Assembly (NCBI RefSeq): GCF_023347235.1
Contig: NZ_CP094467.1
Location: 62,001 to 126,000 of the forward strand
DNA from: Faecalibacterium sp. I4-1-79
GTDB taxonomy: Bacteria; Bacillota; Clostridia; Oscillospirales; Ruminococcaceae
DNA length: 64,000 bases
Reading direction: 5' to 3'
The position numbers and the translations under genes are program-made. Position 1 is the stretch's first letter; every line of letters starts with the position of its first letter. A model generated the notes under the pieces. The model was not told the origin of the DNA. It did not search any database and saw nothing but the letters and a program-made list of their open reading frames with translations. Below, one piece after another: positions 7,531 through 15,566 of the stretch.

Positions 7531-8424
7531 ATGGAAGCGATCAAGAACGGCCTGCGCAAAAAACTGACCCCAGCACAGCTGTGGAGCGGCGCACGCTTTT
7601 TTCTGCTGCTGAATCTGGGACTTATCATCTATGCAGTAGCACTGAACTTTTACTGTGCGCCCAACCACTTTGTATTTGGCGGCACCACCGGTCTTTCCAT
7701 CGTTCTGGCCACCTGCTTTCCGGCTCTGAGCGTCAGCACCTTTATGTGGATCACCAATGCGGTGCTGGATGTGCTGGGCTGCGTCTTTCTGGGCATAAAG
7801 ACCATGGGTTGGACACTGTACTCCTCCTTCATGCTCAGCTTTTATTCCAGTATGTGCGAAAAGATGTTTCCCGTGTCGCAGCCTTTGACGGATGATACTC
7901 TGCTGGAGCTGTGCTTTGCGGTGGCGCTGCCTGCCATTGCCAGCGGCATCGTATTCAACATCGGGGCATCCACCGGCGGCACCGAGATCGTGGCGATGAT
8001 CCTGCACAAGTACATCAAGGTGGAGATCGGCAGGGCTCTGCTGCTCAGCGATATCGGCACGGTGCTGTTTGCGGCTTACCTCTACGGCCCGCAGACCGGG
8101 ATGTACTGCGTGCTGGGACTCATCGGGCGCAGCACCATCGTGGATACAGCCATCGAGAGCCTGAATCTCCGCAAGGTGTGTACGGTCATCACCTCAAGGC
8201 CGGAGCCCATCCGGCATTTCGTTACGGAAACACTGGGACGCACAGCGACCCAGCAGAACGCCACCGGCGTGTACACCGGCGAGCCCCGCACCATGATCAT
8301 GGTGGCGCTGACCCGGCGGCAGGCAGGGCTGCTGCGGGATTTCCTGCGCCGGGAGGACCCGGAGGCCTTTCTGACCATTGTCAACTCAAGCGAGATCATC
8401 GGCAAAGGGTTCCAGTCCATCTGA
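7531..8424 (+). CDS. YitT-family membrane protein (DUF161 + DUF2179)
   Basis: A 297-residue integral membrane protein of unknown transport role. Five hydrophobic segments span roughly residues 20-195 (LLNLGLIIYAVALNF, GTTGLSIVLATCFP, GIVFNIGASTGGTEIVAMIL, LLLSDIGTVLFAAYLYG), with the family motif ASTGGTEIVA. Residues about 210-297 form the soluble DUF2179 domain (CTVITSRPEPI, TGVYTGEPRTMIMVALTRRQ). YitT proteins are common in Firmicutes and some members have been tied to amino-acid export. Here it follows a deglycase that would release lysine, so export of the amino acid half is an attractive but untested reading. It is coupled to the HAD gene. Confidence 0.85.
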   Translation: MEAIKNGLRKKLTPAQLWSGARFFLLLNLGLIIYAVALNFYCAPNHFVFGGTTGLSIVLATCFPALSVSTFMWITNAVLDVLGCVFLGIKTMGWTLYSSFMLSFYSSMCEKMFPVSQPLTDDTLLELCFAVALPAIASGIVFNIGASTGGTEIVAMILHKYIKVEIGRALLLSDIGTVLFAAYLYGPQTGMYCVLGLIGRSTIVDTAIESLNLRKVCTVITSRPEPIRHFVTETLGRTATQQNATGVYTGEPRTMIMVALTRRQAGLLRDFLRREDPEAFLTIVNSSEIIGKGFQSI

Positions 8425-8433
8425 AAACGCAGA

Positions 8434-8473
8434 ATGCCCGCCCACTGTGGCTTTTCCACAGCTGGGCGGGCAT
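8434..8473 (+). terminator. Terminator after the YitT-like gene
   Basis: An 11-bp stem ATGCCCGCCCA / TGGGCGGGCAT encloses a second small hairpin (CTGTGG...CCACAG). The T run after it is weak, so it may act in both directions. Confidence 0.75.
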
Positions 8474-8517
8474 CATTATATATGGTAAATGGTTATTTAC
8501 GCTGAATTTACGCTGAG

Positions 8518-8556
8518 AAACGCGCGCCGCGCGATTAGCGGTTTTACCGCGCGTTT
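8518..8556. terminator. Hairpin shared by two DUF6061 genes
   Basis: AAACGCGCG pairs with CGCGCGTTT. The same GC-rich structure is at 25358-25397 behind the second DUF6061 gene. It probably ends the minus-strand DUF6061 transcript. Confidence 0.45.
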
Positions 8557-8564
8557 TCTGTGGC

Positions 8565-8813
8565 TCAATCCTCCGGCCTGCCGTGGTCGCATCCCAGCGA
8601 TAAATAACGCCCCATCTCCCCTCTCAGCACCATCTGTGCGTACTCCAAGGGCTTGTTCCACAGCAGCCAGTCCAGCTCCGCCCGCTGTGCCGGGGCGTTT
8701 CCGTATTCGTCCTCCACGGCGATGCAGTCGATGGCAAGAGTGGTGCCATCCTCGAACCGGGCTTCCACCCGGCTGGTGTCCATATTGTAGCGGCAGGAAA
8801 GCAGTTTGTTCAT
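8565..8813 (-). CDS. DUF6061-like small protein, copy 1
   Basis: An 82-residue protein of unknown function with the pattern C-R-Y-N-M-D-T near the N-terminus, EARFEDGTTLAIDC in the middle and AQRAELDWLLWNKPLEYAQ towards the end. I recognise this as the DUF6061 type seen in gut Clostridia. ATG 8813 has GAGG 6 nt upstream; the open frame extends 19 residues further without a site. Two relatives are in the window (25405-25653 and 26143-26394). Copies 1 and 2 each lie just left of a tRNA-Arg fragment together with flanking repeats, so they travel with the islands. Confidence 0.7.
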   Translation of the reverse strand: MNKLLSCRYNMDTSRVEARFEDGTTLAIDCIAVEDEYGNAPAQRAELDWLLWNKPLEYAQMVLRGEMGRYLSLGCDHGRPED

Positions 8814-9165
8814 GGTGAACCTCATTTCTATATCAAACGGTGTCTGTTCGGATGTCCTAAACCCTGTCATAGAACCGGTGTGTCATGTAAGATTGTTGTT
8901 TGGATAAAACTGGAAGATTTTGCACAATAAATACCGTTGAAATCCAGCTTTTGGGGCTGTGCGAAACAGCCTGTTTTGCCGGGCTGATTTTAGCTCTGCA
9001 CACTTTTGCACATTTTCTGCACATCGCAAGGATGGATAACAGGTGCAAAGGCTTGCAAGCAATGCAAAGGATGCAACAGAATAACAACGGCAAAATAACG
9101 GTGATTCGATTAAAATGACGTTTTAGCGTCAAATGATGAAATGGACAAAATGTGCCATTCGGTTC
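8814..9165. other. Island right arm without a gene
   Basis: No gene is seen. The stretch contains spaced TGCAC/TGCAA words (TGCACACTTTTGCACATT at 8998-9015, continuing to 9075), which look like integrase arm-type sites next to the attachment core. Confidence 0.45.
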
Positions 9166-9210
9166 CTACGAATCAGTAGGCCGGGGGTTCGAGTCCCTTC
9201 CATCGCACCA
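9166..9210 (+). other. tRNA-Arg(ACG) 3' fragment, attachment core 1
   Basis: Forty-five nt from the anticodon loop (CTACGAA) through the T arm (GGGGG TTCGAGT CCCTT) to the acceptor end CCATCGC-A-CCA. The 5' half of a tRNA (it should begin GCGATGG) is not present upstream, so this is a fragment and not a functional tRNA gene. An identical 45-nt block is at 25925-25969. This is the usual form of a tyrosine-integrase att site in a tRNA gene. Confidence 0.85.
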
Positions 9211-9216
9211 GAAAAT

Positions 9217-9248
9217 GCCGTGAAATCGAAAGATTTCATGGCTTTTTT
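9217..9248 (+). terminator. Terminator-like hairpin after att core 1
   Basis: GCCGTGAAATC-GAAA-GATTTCATGGC followed by six T. It also lies in position to stop the minus-strand integrase message from running on. Confidence 0.75.
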
Positions 9249-9265
9249 GTTTTATAAGCCATGGC

Positions 9266-9294
9266 TGCACGGTTTCTGCACGGTTTTTGCACGG
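9266..9294 (+). repeat. TGCACGG triplicate, left island end
   Basis: Three TGCACGG words spaced by TTTC and TTTT. The same 29-nt arrangement recurs at 25755-25783 on the other side of the island, in the same orientation. Likely integrase or excisionase arm sites. Confidence 0.55.
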
Positions 9295-9360
9295 TCGGTG
9301 TTATCCATGTCCGATTATGTAGGGCGCTGTATTGCATTGCAATCAGTGCCCTTTTTTGCA

Positions 9361-10749
9361 TCAGGTGAGCAGGGCCAAGCGGAGCTTTGCCTTCATTTCC
9401 GGGTCGGCATCCTTGAGCAATTCCAAAAGAGCCGTCATGGAGATGGTGGGTTCGCCTGCGGCGGGTACAGCCTGCGGGCTGGGGATGTCGGGCTTGGCAT
9501 AGAAGCCGCTTTCAAACTTCTTGCCCAGCTCCACACGGGAGGACTGCTGGATATGGGCGTAGGTGTTCACCAGCATATCCGCACTGGCGTGTCCTGTGGT
9601 CCCCTGCACCGCCTTGATGTCGCCGCCGGAGATCATCAACTGATAGGTGGCACTGGAATGCCGCAGACCATGAAAGACGATGCGGGGGAACTCCGGGTGT
9701 GCGTCCTGCCATTTCAGGAACTTCTTGCGGATGAGCACCGGCTCCACCGCCAGACCGTTGGGCAGTCGCAGCAGCATCCCGCTGTTGCGGTACCGCTCCG
9801 GGTCAAGGGCTTCTTCCCGCTTCAGCCGTTCCAGCCATTGCTTCATCTCCTCCCGCAGGGCGGCGGTCATGAAGATGGTGCGGCAGGAGGCTTCGGTCTT
9901 GGTGTCCTTCAGGATGAGGGAGGTCTTGCTGCCCTCCAGCTTGTCCGGGAAGATGCGGAGGATGCAGCCCTTGTCCACCTGTGCCAGCGTGTCCTTCTGC
10001 ACTCGCTGCATGGAACGGTTGACCGTGAAGGTGCCCATGCCGTTGGCAGCATCAAAGTCGATGTCCTCCGGGGTCAGACCCGCCACCTCCCCTTCCCGCA
10101 GCGCACCCACCAGCGTCAGGTGCACCGCCAGATGCAGGATGGGATCCTCCATGCTGTCCAGCGCTGCCCGCATCTCGTCCACCTCCCAGATGCTGCGCTC
10201 TTGGGTGGTCTTTTTGGGGGCTTCCACCGGGACGGGGCTTTTGATGAGGATGTCCCACTCCACCGCCAGCAGAAAGGAATTGTGCAGAAGCTGGTGGACC
10301 TCATGGAGGGTAGTGCCGGAGAGGGTGCGCTTCTGCTGCTTGGGCGAGAGGTCTCGCCGCTTGCCGCCCACATACTGACCGCAGGGGGTCTTGCTCAGGG
10401 TGTCGTACAGGGCTTCGATGTGGTAGGGACGCAGCTTCTGCATCTGCATCTCCCCGATATAGGGGATGATGAGGTTCTGGATGAGCGCCAGATTGGACTG
10501 GTAGGTCTTGGGTGCCCACTTGTGCTTGCTGCACTGCTTGGGCAGCCAGTCCATCAGGAACTCTGCCACCGTCACCGTGGACGGGATCAGGAAATTACCG
10601 GTCGCCAGCTCATGCTCGATTTGTTTCTGGCGTTTCACCGCCTCCTCTTTTGTGGGAAAGCTCTCCCATTTGTCGCAGTTCTTGCCGTGCTCGTCCTGAT
10701 AGGTGTAGCGGACACTGTAAGAGCTGCCGCGTTTCGTGATATATGCCAT
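9361..10749 (-). CDS. Tyrosine site-specific integrase
   Basis: A 462-residue phage-type recombinase that integrates and excises the island at the tRNA-Arg att site. An N-terminal arm-binding domain (residues 1-55, ITKRGSSYSVRYTYQDEHGK) is followed by the SAM-like core-binding domain (about 60-165) and a catalytic domain. Catalytic residues visible are R218 (GALREGE), H360-x-x-R363 (HGLRH), H387 (GTTGHAS) and the nucleophile Y397 (NTYAHI). The gene ends 150 nt from the att core and points towards it, the usual arrangement. Sequence resembles integrases of Tn916/phage type in Clostridia. It is followed downstream by nothing but the att site and a hairpin. Confidence 0.95.
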   Translation of the reverse strand: MAYITKRGSSYSVRYTYQDEHGKNCDKWESFPTKEEAVKRQKQIEHELATGNFLIPSTVTVAEFLMDWLPKQCSKHKWAPKTYQSNLALIQNLIIPYIGEMQMQKLRPYHIEALYDTLSKTPCGQYVGGKRRDLSPKQQKRTLSGTTLHEVHQLLHNSFLLAVEWDILIKSPVPVEAPKKTTQERSIWEVDEMRAALDSMEDPILHLAVHLTLVGALREGEVAGLTPEDIDFDAANGMGTFTVNRSMQRVQKDTLAQVDKGCILRIFPDKLEGSKTSLILKDTKTEASCRTIFMTAALREEMKQWLERLKREEALDPERYRNSGMLLRLPNGLAVEPVLIRKKFLKWQDAHPEFPRIVFHGLRHSSATYQLMISGGDIKAVQGTTGHASADMLVNTYAHIQQSSRVELGKKFESGFYAKPDIPSPQAVPAAGEPTISMTALLELLKDADPEMKAKLRLALLT

Positions 10750-10764
10750 AGATTTGCCTCCTTA

Positions 10765-11070
10765 TCAAGCTGCCCGGTAGAGCCACGCATCGAAGCTGTC
10801 TTTCGGGATGCGGATGCTTCCGCCCGCCCGCAGGACACGGAACTCGGTGGTGCTGTTGCACAGGTTGTAGGCGGCACGCTGGCTGATAGCCAGCATCTGT
10901 GCGACCTCCTTCACCGTATACACCAGCTTTGTGGTCTCAGGGCTGTTGGTCGGAGACTTGACGGCATTGGTTCGAGTGACCACCTCCATTGTAGCCGGAT
11001 TCGAGTCCGACTGCAAGAACTTTTTCGTATAATCCAAAGATTTCACATTCTCGTACATTTTATTACACAT
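10765..11070 (-). CDS. Excisionase-like helix-turn-helix protein
   Basis: A 101-residue protein with a C-terminal MerR/Xis-type DNA-binding fold (VYTVKEVAQMLAISQRAAYNLCN, then FRVLRAGGSIRIPKDSFDAWL). Proteins of this kind bend DNA at att sites and steer the integrase towards excision. ATG 11070 is preferred because AAGGAG lies 8 nt upstream, whereas the ATG 6 nt earlier is only 2 nt from it. It lies 15 nt upstream of the integrase and is probably cotranscribed with it and with the MobV gene. The N-terminal 45 residues are low in recognisable features. Confidence 0.8.
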   Translation of the reverse strand: MCNKMYENVKSLDYTKKFLQSDSNPATMEVVTRTNAVKSPTNSPETTKLVYTVKEVAQMLAISQRAAYNLCNSTTEFRVLRAGGSIRIPKDSFDAWLYRAA

Positions 11071-11082
11071 AGGCATTGCTCC

Positions 11083-12057
11083 TTACTTATCATGGCGCAT
11101 TGCAGGCTCCTGCGTGCGGTCCTCATAAAATCGAATGACCTCCGGCGGGATGCTGTCCAGCGTTTTCAGGGCGGCTTCATAGTCCTGCCGCAGCTTGGCA
11201 TCCTCCAGACGCTTCAAGACGCTCCCTTCCGTCGCTTTGTCCAGCGAGGCAGAGAGCGTCTTGTTCTTCTCTTTCAGCTTTTCGTTTTCGGCGGCGGTCT
11301 TGGTGAAGGCTACGTTGTACTTTCGCAGCTGGTCCTTCATCCGTGCCACGTTGGGGATATAGCTGTCCAGCACCTTGCTGATCTCCGCCGCACGGCTCTT
11401 GCCGTTGAAGGGGTTGATACCCACCAGCAGGGCATCCAGTTGCTCCTTCTGCTTGGTCAGTTGGGTCATCTCCTTGAAGATGCGGGGCGGGATGTGCTCT
11501 CGCCCAGTCTGGCTGGCGCTTTCGCCACGCTCCAGTTCCGGATACTGCTTGACCATGTGCTGCCAGAACTCGTCCTGCCACTTCACAAGGTTCTTGCGGT
11601 TGCCGATGATCTCTTTGGCGCTCAGCCGCCCGTCAGCGGTCAAGGGCACAAAACAGAGGTGCAGGTGGGGCGTTTTCTCATCCATGTGGACAACGGCAGA
11701 GAGAAAGGTATCCGGGTGCTGTCTGCCCTCCAAAAATTTCAGGGCGTACGCAAAGTACGCCTTGACTTCGCTGTGCGTCTTGCCTTTGAAAAACTCCGGG
11801 CTGGCGGTGACGAGTGCTTCCACCACTCGCACGCTGTCCTTGCGGACACGGCAGTGGGCGGCGGCTATCATGCGGTCGGCTTCTTCCCGGTACCTGCCCT
11901 GTGGCTGCACCAGATGGAGGTTGTAGCGGCTCCGGCTCGTGTCGATGTCCGGGTTGCTGGCGTACTGCTCCTTGGTGCGCTCGTTGTGGGCTTCGATGGG
12001 GCTGATTGCTGGCCCCTTATACTTTTTGAACCTTAAAATGCCGTATTGGGCTTTCAT
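11083..12057 (-). CDS. MobV (Mob_Pre) family relaxase
   Basis: A 324-residue plasmid-mobilization relaxase of the pMV158 MobM type. The N-terminal motif HNERTKEQYASNPDID and the metal-binding motif H124-x-D126-E127-x-T-P-H131-L-H133 are both intact. The C-terminal third (residues about 230-300) is a lysine/glutamate-rich coiled coil, a little short for the family. Such proteins nick at a hairpin followed by TAGTGTG/TTA; an oriT of that form is present on the same strand at 15763-15800 inside the same island and another at 52928-52963. It lies 12 nt upstream of the excisionase-like gene and may share its transcript. Confidence 0.93.
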   Translation of the reverse strand: MKAQYGILRFKKYKGPAISPIEAHNERTKEQYASNPDIDTSRSRYNLHLVQPQGRYREEADRMIAAAHCRVRKDSVRVVEALVTASPEFFKGKTHSEVKAYFAYALKFLEGRQHPDTFLSAVVHMDEKTPHLHLCFVPLTADGRLSAKEIIGNRKNLVKWQDEFWQHMVKQYPELERGESASQTGREHIPPRIFKEMTQLTKQKEQLDALLVGINPFNGKSRAAEISKVLDSYIPNVARMKDQLRKYNVAFTKTAAENEKLKEKNKTLSASLDKATEGSVLKRLEDAKLRQDYEAALKTLDSIPPEVIRFYEDRTQEPAMRHDK

Positions 12058-12079
12058 AGATCACGCTCCTTCTTGAGGT

Positions 12080-12220
12080 GTACAAAAAATCTGTACGGAC
12101 TTCAAATAACCTGTACGGTTCGTACGGTGTACGAAAATCCGAAATTTAAACGATACCACGTTTTAATTTGCGACGATTTGCCGTACAGGTGCGTACAAGT
12201 ACAGACCGTACAGGTTGTAC
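12080..12220. repeat. GTAC-rich repeat array (iteron candidate) in the island
   Basis: Ten GTAC words occur in 141 nt (first at 12080, last ending 12220), mostly inside CCTGTACGG or its reverse CCGTACAGG and GTTCGTAC/GTACGAAC. The array sits directly downstream of the primase-helicase gene. The nested element has a similar array at the same relative place (42935-43143), so a replication origin or shared operator is plausible. Confidence 0.55.
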
Positions 12221-12248
12221 GAACTTCTTCTGTGAAAAAATGCACTTT

Positions 12249-13565
12249 TTACGGGCAGGGGTGGACAAGCGGCTCAATGCCCACGAAACCACGCACCCTG
12301 CGGCCACCGGGCAGGTAGATGTTGTTGGTGGCTTCAAGGTTGTAGCGGCGGTCATTCTGGCGCAGTTCTGCGCTGAAACGGATGGCCGATACGCTGTGAC
12401 AGGCGTTGTCCTCGCACCACTGCTTATAAATGTCGTAGAACTCCTTGGAGCTGATGGAGCAGTCTGCCTTAAAGCGGAAGTAGCCCTCGGATTCCATGAA
12501 GTCGATAACATTGTTGCTGCTGCGTTTGATGGTGTCCACGTTGGCGGCGGCTCGTTCGCTGACCGTGAAGCGGAAATCGTTCTGCACCAGCCGGTGCAGC
12601 CCTTCCAGACACCAGAGCAGGATGCCCTCCAACTCGGCGCACATCTTCTCCACAAGGAAAGGGTCGTCCGTGCGGTCGGCAGGCTTGTCCTTGGTGGTCA
12701 GGATGAGCTGGCGGCGAAAGAAGCCGTCCGAATGGTCATACAGTGAGGTCAGCGCACCGTTGCCGAAGCAGAGGAACCGGGCGTAAATGTCCCGCTGGTA
12801 ACTCTGGACGCCCTTGCGCTCCAAGTCCAGTTTGGCCTCGGCGGTCACGATGGTCTTAATATAATTCGTTTTAGGCAGGGCATTCATGTCCATGTCATCG
12901 TCAATCATCAGCAGGCGGCGTTCCAAATCGGCACGGGCAAAGCGGTTGTTCTCCACTTTCTGGACGCTGCCATTGCTGGCGGCATCTCCCATGAGCCGTT
13001 TCAGCACCAGTCCGATGCGGGACTTGCCCTCGCCGCCCTTGCCAACGATGAGCATCATCTTCTGTCCCTTGGTGCTGGGGATCAGGCAGTAGCCCAGATA
13101 TTCCTGTAAGGTAGGGATGTCGGCTTCGTCCAGCAGCTCGTGCAGGAAGGTCAGCCAACGGTCAGGGGTGGCGGCTTTGGGGTCATACTTCACAGGCAGG
13201 CGATTCTGGCAGAACAGGCGGCTCTCCTGAAAAGAGCCATCCGGCAGATGGTACACGCCGTTCTGGAAGTGGATGCAGTCCTGTTCGATGGGGAACGGGT
13301 CAGAAAAAGCCAGCAGCTTGATGGTCTCCAGAATGTTGGTGACCTTTTTGGACAGGCCGGAGGTGACATATTCCTCGATGTTCTCCAAGATGCGCTGTTT
13401 GATCTCGCTTTCGTCCTCCACCGGGCCGTCCAGCGTGTACAGCGTTCCGTTGACGCATTTCAGCGGCCACTGTTCCAGAAAGGCACGGCCAAACTGGACT
13501 TCGTCAATTTTCTTGCCGTTGTACCAGTCCGGCCATAAGGGGTTGCGGGAAATATTTTTCTTCAT
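12249..13565 (-). CDS. DUF5906-type primase-associated helicase (SF3/D5-like)
   Basis: A 438-residue replication protein. The Walker A motif GKGGEGKS is at residues 175-182 and a Walker B-like LLMIDDDMD near 218-226, followed by FLCFGNGALTSL, FFRRQLILTTKD and a C-terminal winged-helix-like region. Proteins of this kind unwind plasmid or phage DNA and act with a CHC2 primase. ATG 13565 is supported by AAAGGAG 9 nt upstream; the frame extends 32 residues further without support. The primase gene lies 70 nt upstream on the same strand. The paralogue at 43171-44496 is more than half identical by eye, showing that two elements in this window share a replication module. Confidence 0.85.
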   Translation of the reverse strand: MKKNISRNPLWPDWYNGKKIDEVQFGRAFLEQWPLKCVNGTLYTLDGPVEDESEIKQRILENIEEYVTSGLSKKVTNILETIKLLAFSDPFPIEQDCIHFQNGVYHLPDGSFQESRLFCQNRLPVKYDPKAATPDRWLTFLHELLDEADIPTLQEYLGYCLIPSTKGQKMMLIVGKGGEGKSRIGLVLKRLMGDAASNGSVQKVENNRFARADLERRLLMIDDDMDMNALPKTNYIKTIVTAEAKLDLERKGVQSYQRDIYARFLCFGNGALTSLYDHSDGFFRRQLILTTKDKPADRTDDPFLVEKMCAELEGILLWCLEGLHRLVQNDFRFTVSERAAANVDTIKRSSNNVIDFMESEGYFRFKADCSISSKEFYDIYKQWCEDNACHSVSAIRFSAELRQNDRRYNLEATNNIYLPGGRRVRGFVGIEPLVHPCP

Positions 13566-13638
13566 AGGGTGGTTCTCCTTTAGAAAAGTGAAGTGGTGGG
13601 TCTCACGGTGAGACCCACCACTTCGGGTGAATAAATTA

Positions 13639-14352
13639 TCAGGCGCACTTCGCCAGAGCAAGGCGGTCGATGCGCTCTTCCAGCATCAGCAGGTACGACC
13701 CGGACAGCAGCTGTGAGGCGGCAGCGGCCTTCTGCTGGGGCGTCCCAAATGCAACGCAGTCCGTCAGGTGCTCGATGGTCTCGGTCATGTGGAGGGCTTC
13801 TTCAAACCGTGGGTCATGCGGTTCTTCCGGGCTGGCGGGCTTGTAGCGCTTTTGCCAGTCGTGCAGCAGGTCAAGATAATCGGTCAGCACCCGCAGGCAG
13901 TAGGCGATGTCTGCCCACTGCTCGTCAGTCAGGCCACGCTTGGGCGGCGGCAGAGCGATGGCATTGGCGGGCGGCTTGTCCGGGTCAAGCCAGAGCTTGT
14001 CGGGGCGGGGCCCCTCCATCTTGCTGACGCAAGACCGCTCTGTCACTTGCAGTCCCCACTGGGGACTGCATTGCTTCGCAAACGCGAAGTCATTTATCAG
14101 CTTCTCGGCGGCTTGCCGGGGGTTCAGGTCGAACAGCTTGGCGGTGAGGTCGATGGCATCTCCGTTGGCTCCACAGCCGAAGCAATAATAATAGGTGTCG
14201 TTCAGCTTCATGCTGGGGTCGCTGTCGGAATGGAAGGGACAGCACACCATGCCATGGCGGTCGGGCTCCATGCCGTACATCTCTCCCACCTGCCGAACGG
14301 TGATGGCGGACTTGATCTTTTGATATAAACTCAAAATTTCTCCTTTGGTCAA
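13639..14352 (-). CDS. CHC2 zinc-finger primase-like protein, with a repeat inserted in frame
   Basis: A 237-residue protein starting with a DnaG-type CHC2 zinc finger: C38-P-F-H41 and C57-F-G-C60, with the typical MVCCPFHSDSDPSMKL and YYYCFGCGANGDAIDL context. It lacks the TOPRIM catalytic domain, so it probably works with the adjacent helicase. Compared with the relative at 44459-45094, it has an extra segment of about 28 residues after DFAFAK (CSPQWGLQ...SKMEGPRP) that corresponds to a reverse-oriented copy of repeat R1 at about 14006-14098. The frame stays open through the insertion. ATG 14352 is preceded by AAAGGAG, 5 nt upstream. Confidence 0.85.
   Translation of the reverse strand: MTKGEILSLYQKIKSAITVRQVGEMYGMEPDRHGMVCCPFHSDSDPSMKLNDTYYYCFGCGANGDAIDLTAKLFDLNPRQAAEKLINDFAFAKQCSPQWGLQVTERSCVSKMEGPRPDKLWLDPDKPPANAIALPPPKRGLTDEQWADIAYCLRVLTDYLDLLHDWQKRYKPASPEEPHDPRFEEALHMTETIEHLTDCVAFGTPQQKAAAASQLLSGSYLLMLEERIDRLALAKCA
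14006..14098 (-). repeat. Repeat R1, copy inside the primase gene
   Basis: The reverse strand reads GCGAAGCAATGCA, the palindrome AGTCCCCAGTGGGGACT (14051-14067), a GCGGTCTTGCGTCAGCA block and GATGGAGGGGCCCCGCCCC. This matches the order of blocks in the copies at 1196-1282 and 56630-56733. Confidence 0.65.
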
Positions 14353-14750
14353 AGGTTTTGGTACGAATCAATTTGATCCCTGCCACGTTCAAAGCCGGTC
14401 TCCCTTGCTGCCTCCCGACAGGAAATCTTTTTGGACTCTGTGTCGGCCCCATGCAGGGCGCTCGCTCCCCCGATGGGAGGTCTTGGCGGTCTGGGCAGTT
14501 CGGACGGTCATTCTGTTCTCAAGGTTCTGTTATGAAAGATATTTCAGAGGGCTTTCGCGGGAAGCCCTTAATATGTTCGCTGCTGGGGAGTTAATATGTT
14601 TTCTTTCTGTCTATAGGATAGCACCTCCATGGCCGCTGTGCCGTATATCCATAATGTCGGAAAACAGGTGCAGAAACTGCAAAATTCCACGCTTATGGAC
14701 AGGAACCGCTGGAAGTGGTATACTGTGCAAAAAACATCGGAGGTGCGACC

Positions 14751-15566
14751 ATGAACATCAAGCTGACACTGGGAGAACGGCTCAAAGACCTGCGTGTGGA
14801 GCGGAATCTGAAGCTGGAAACGCTGGCAGAGCAGACGGGTCTGTCCAAATCGGCACTGTCGAAATATGAGAGCGACGATGTGACCGACCTCAGCATTTAT
14901 GCGGTGACAACGCTGGCTGAGTTCTATGGCGTGACCACGGACTACCTGCTGGGGGTGACGGAAAACAAAAAACGCCCAGATGCAGTCCTTTCGGACTTGC
15001 ATCTGAGCGATGGCGCAGTGGACGTATTAAGGAATGGAAAATTCAATCATCGGCTGCTGTGCGAACTGATCGTGCATGAGAATTTCCGGCGGTTCATGAC
15101 CGATCTGGAAATCTATGTGGATGGATATGTCAGCGCAAACATTCAAAACCTCAATGCTGGTCTGGAAGCGACCCGGCAAATGCTGAAAAAGAAGTATGCA
15201 GCAGATGAAAATGATCTGTACATGAGCACCTTGAAGCTGGGGCAGATCGATGAAGATGAGTACTTTGGCCGGGTCTTGTATGACGAGTTGGTGGCTATCC
15301 TGAAGAACATCAAGACGGAACACCGCAAGGACAAGACCACTTCGGATGGTGCAATGATCGACAACCTGATGAAGGAACTGGAGGATGCACAGAAACTTGA
15401 AGGGTCTGCGGATGAAAAGAAGATCCGAACGGCATTGAAGGCGATCGGCATCAACTACGATAAGCTGACAGAAGATGAAAGAAAGCTGATAAAGAAGATT
15501 CTTTATAAAACGGCAATGCTGAAACCGGGGACACTTGCAGGCAACCGGGGCAAGCACAGACGTTGA
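14751..15566 (+). CDS. XRE-family transcriptional regulator
   Basis: A 271-residue protein with an N-terminal Cro/CI helix-turn-helix (residues about 8-62: LGERLKDLRVERNLKLETLAEQTGLSKSALSKYE ... TTDYLLG) and a long helical C-terminal part with acidic stretches and no domain I recognise. The start ATG 14751 has GGAGGT 6 nt upstream. It is transcribed away from the primase gene, and a 400-nt shared upstream region separates the two. It is the likely switch between maintenance and mobilization of the island. The C-terminal end NRGKHRR is basic. Confidence 0.85.
   Translation: MNIKLTLGERLKDLRVERNLKLETLAEQTGLSKSALSKYESDDVTDLSIYAVTTLAEFYGVTTDYLLGVTENKKRPDAVLSDLHLSDGAVDVLRNGKFNHRLLCELIVHENFRRFMTDLEIYVDGYVSANIQNLNAGLEATRQMLKKKYAADENDLYMSTLKLGQIDEDEYFGRVLYDELVAILKNIKTEHRKDKTTSDGAMIDNLMKELEDAQKLEGSADEKKIRTALKAIGINYDKLTEDERKLIKKILYKTAMLKPGTLAGNRGKHRR

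Noticed and set aside
9166-9210. Functional tRNA gene
   Set aside because: Only the anticodon loop to CCA part is present; no D arm or 5' acceptor strand upstream. The same holds for 25925-25969.
9133-12036. A 967-codon open frame on the plus strand opposite integrase and MobV
   Set aside because: Antisense shadow; the minus-strand genes have complete catalytic motifs and ribosome sites.
12080-12220. Possible CRISPR array
   Set aside because: Words are short, irregularly spaced and inverted; there are no constant-length spacers and no cas genes anywhere in the window.
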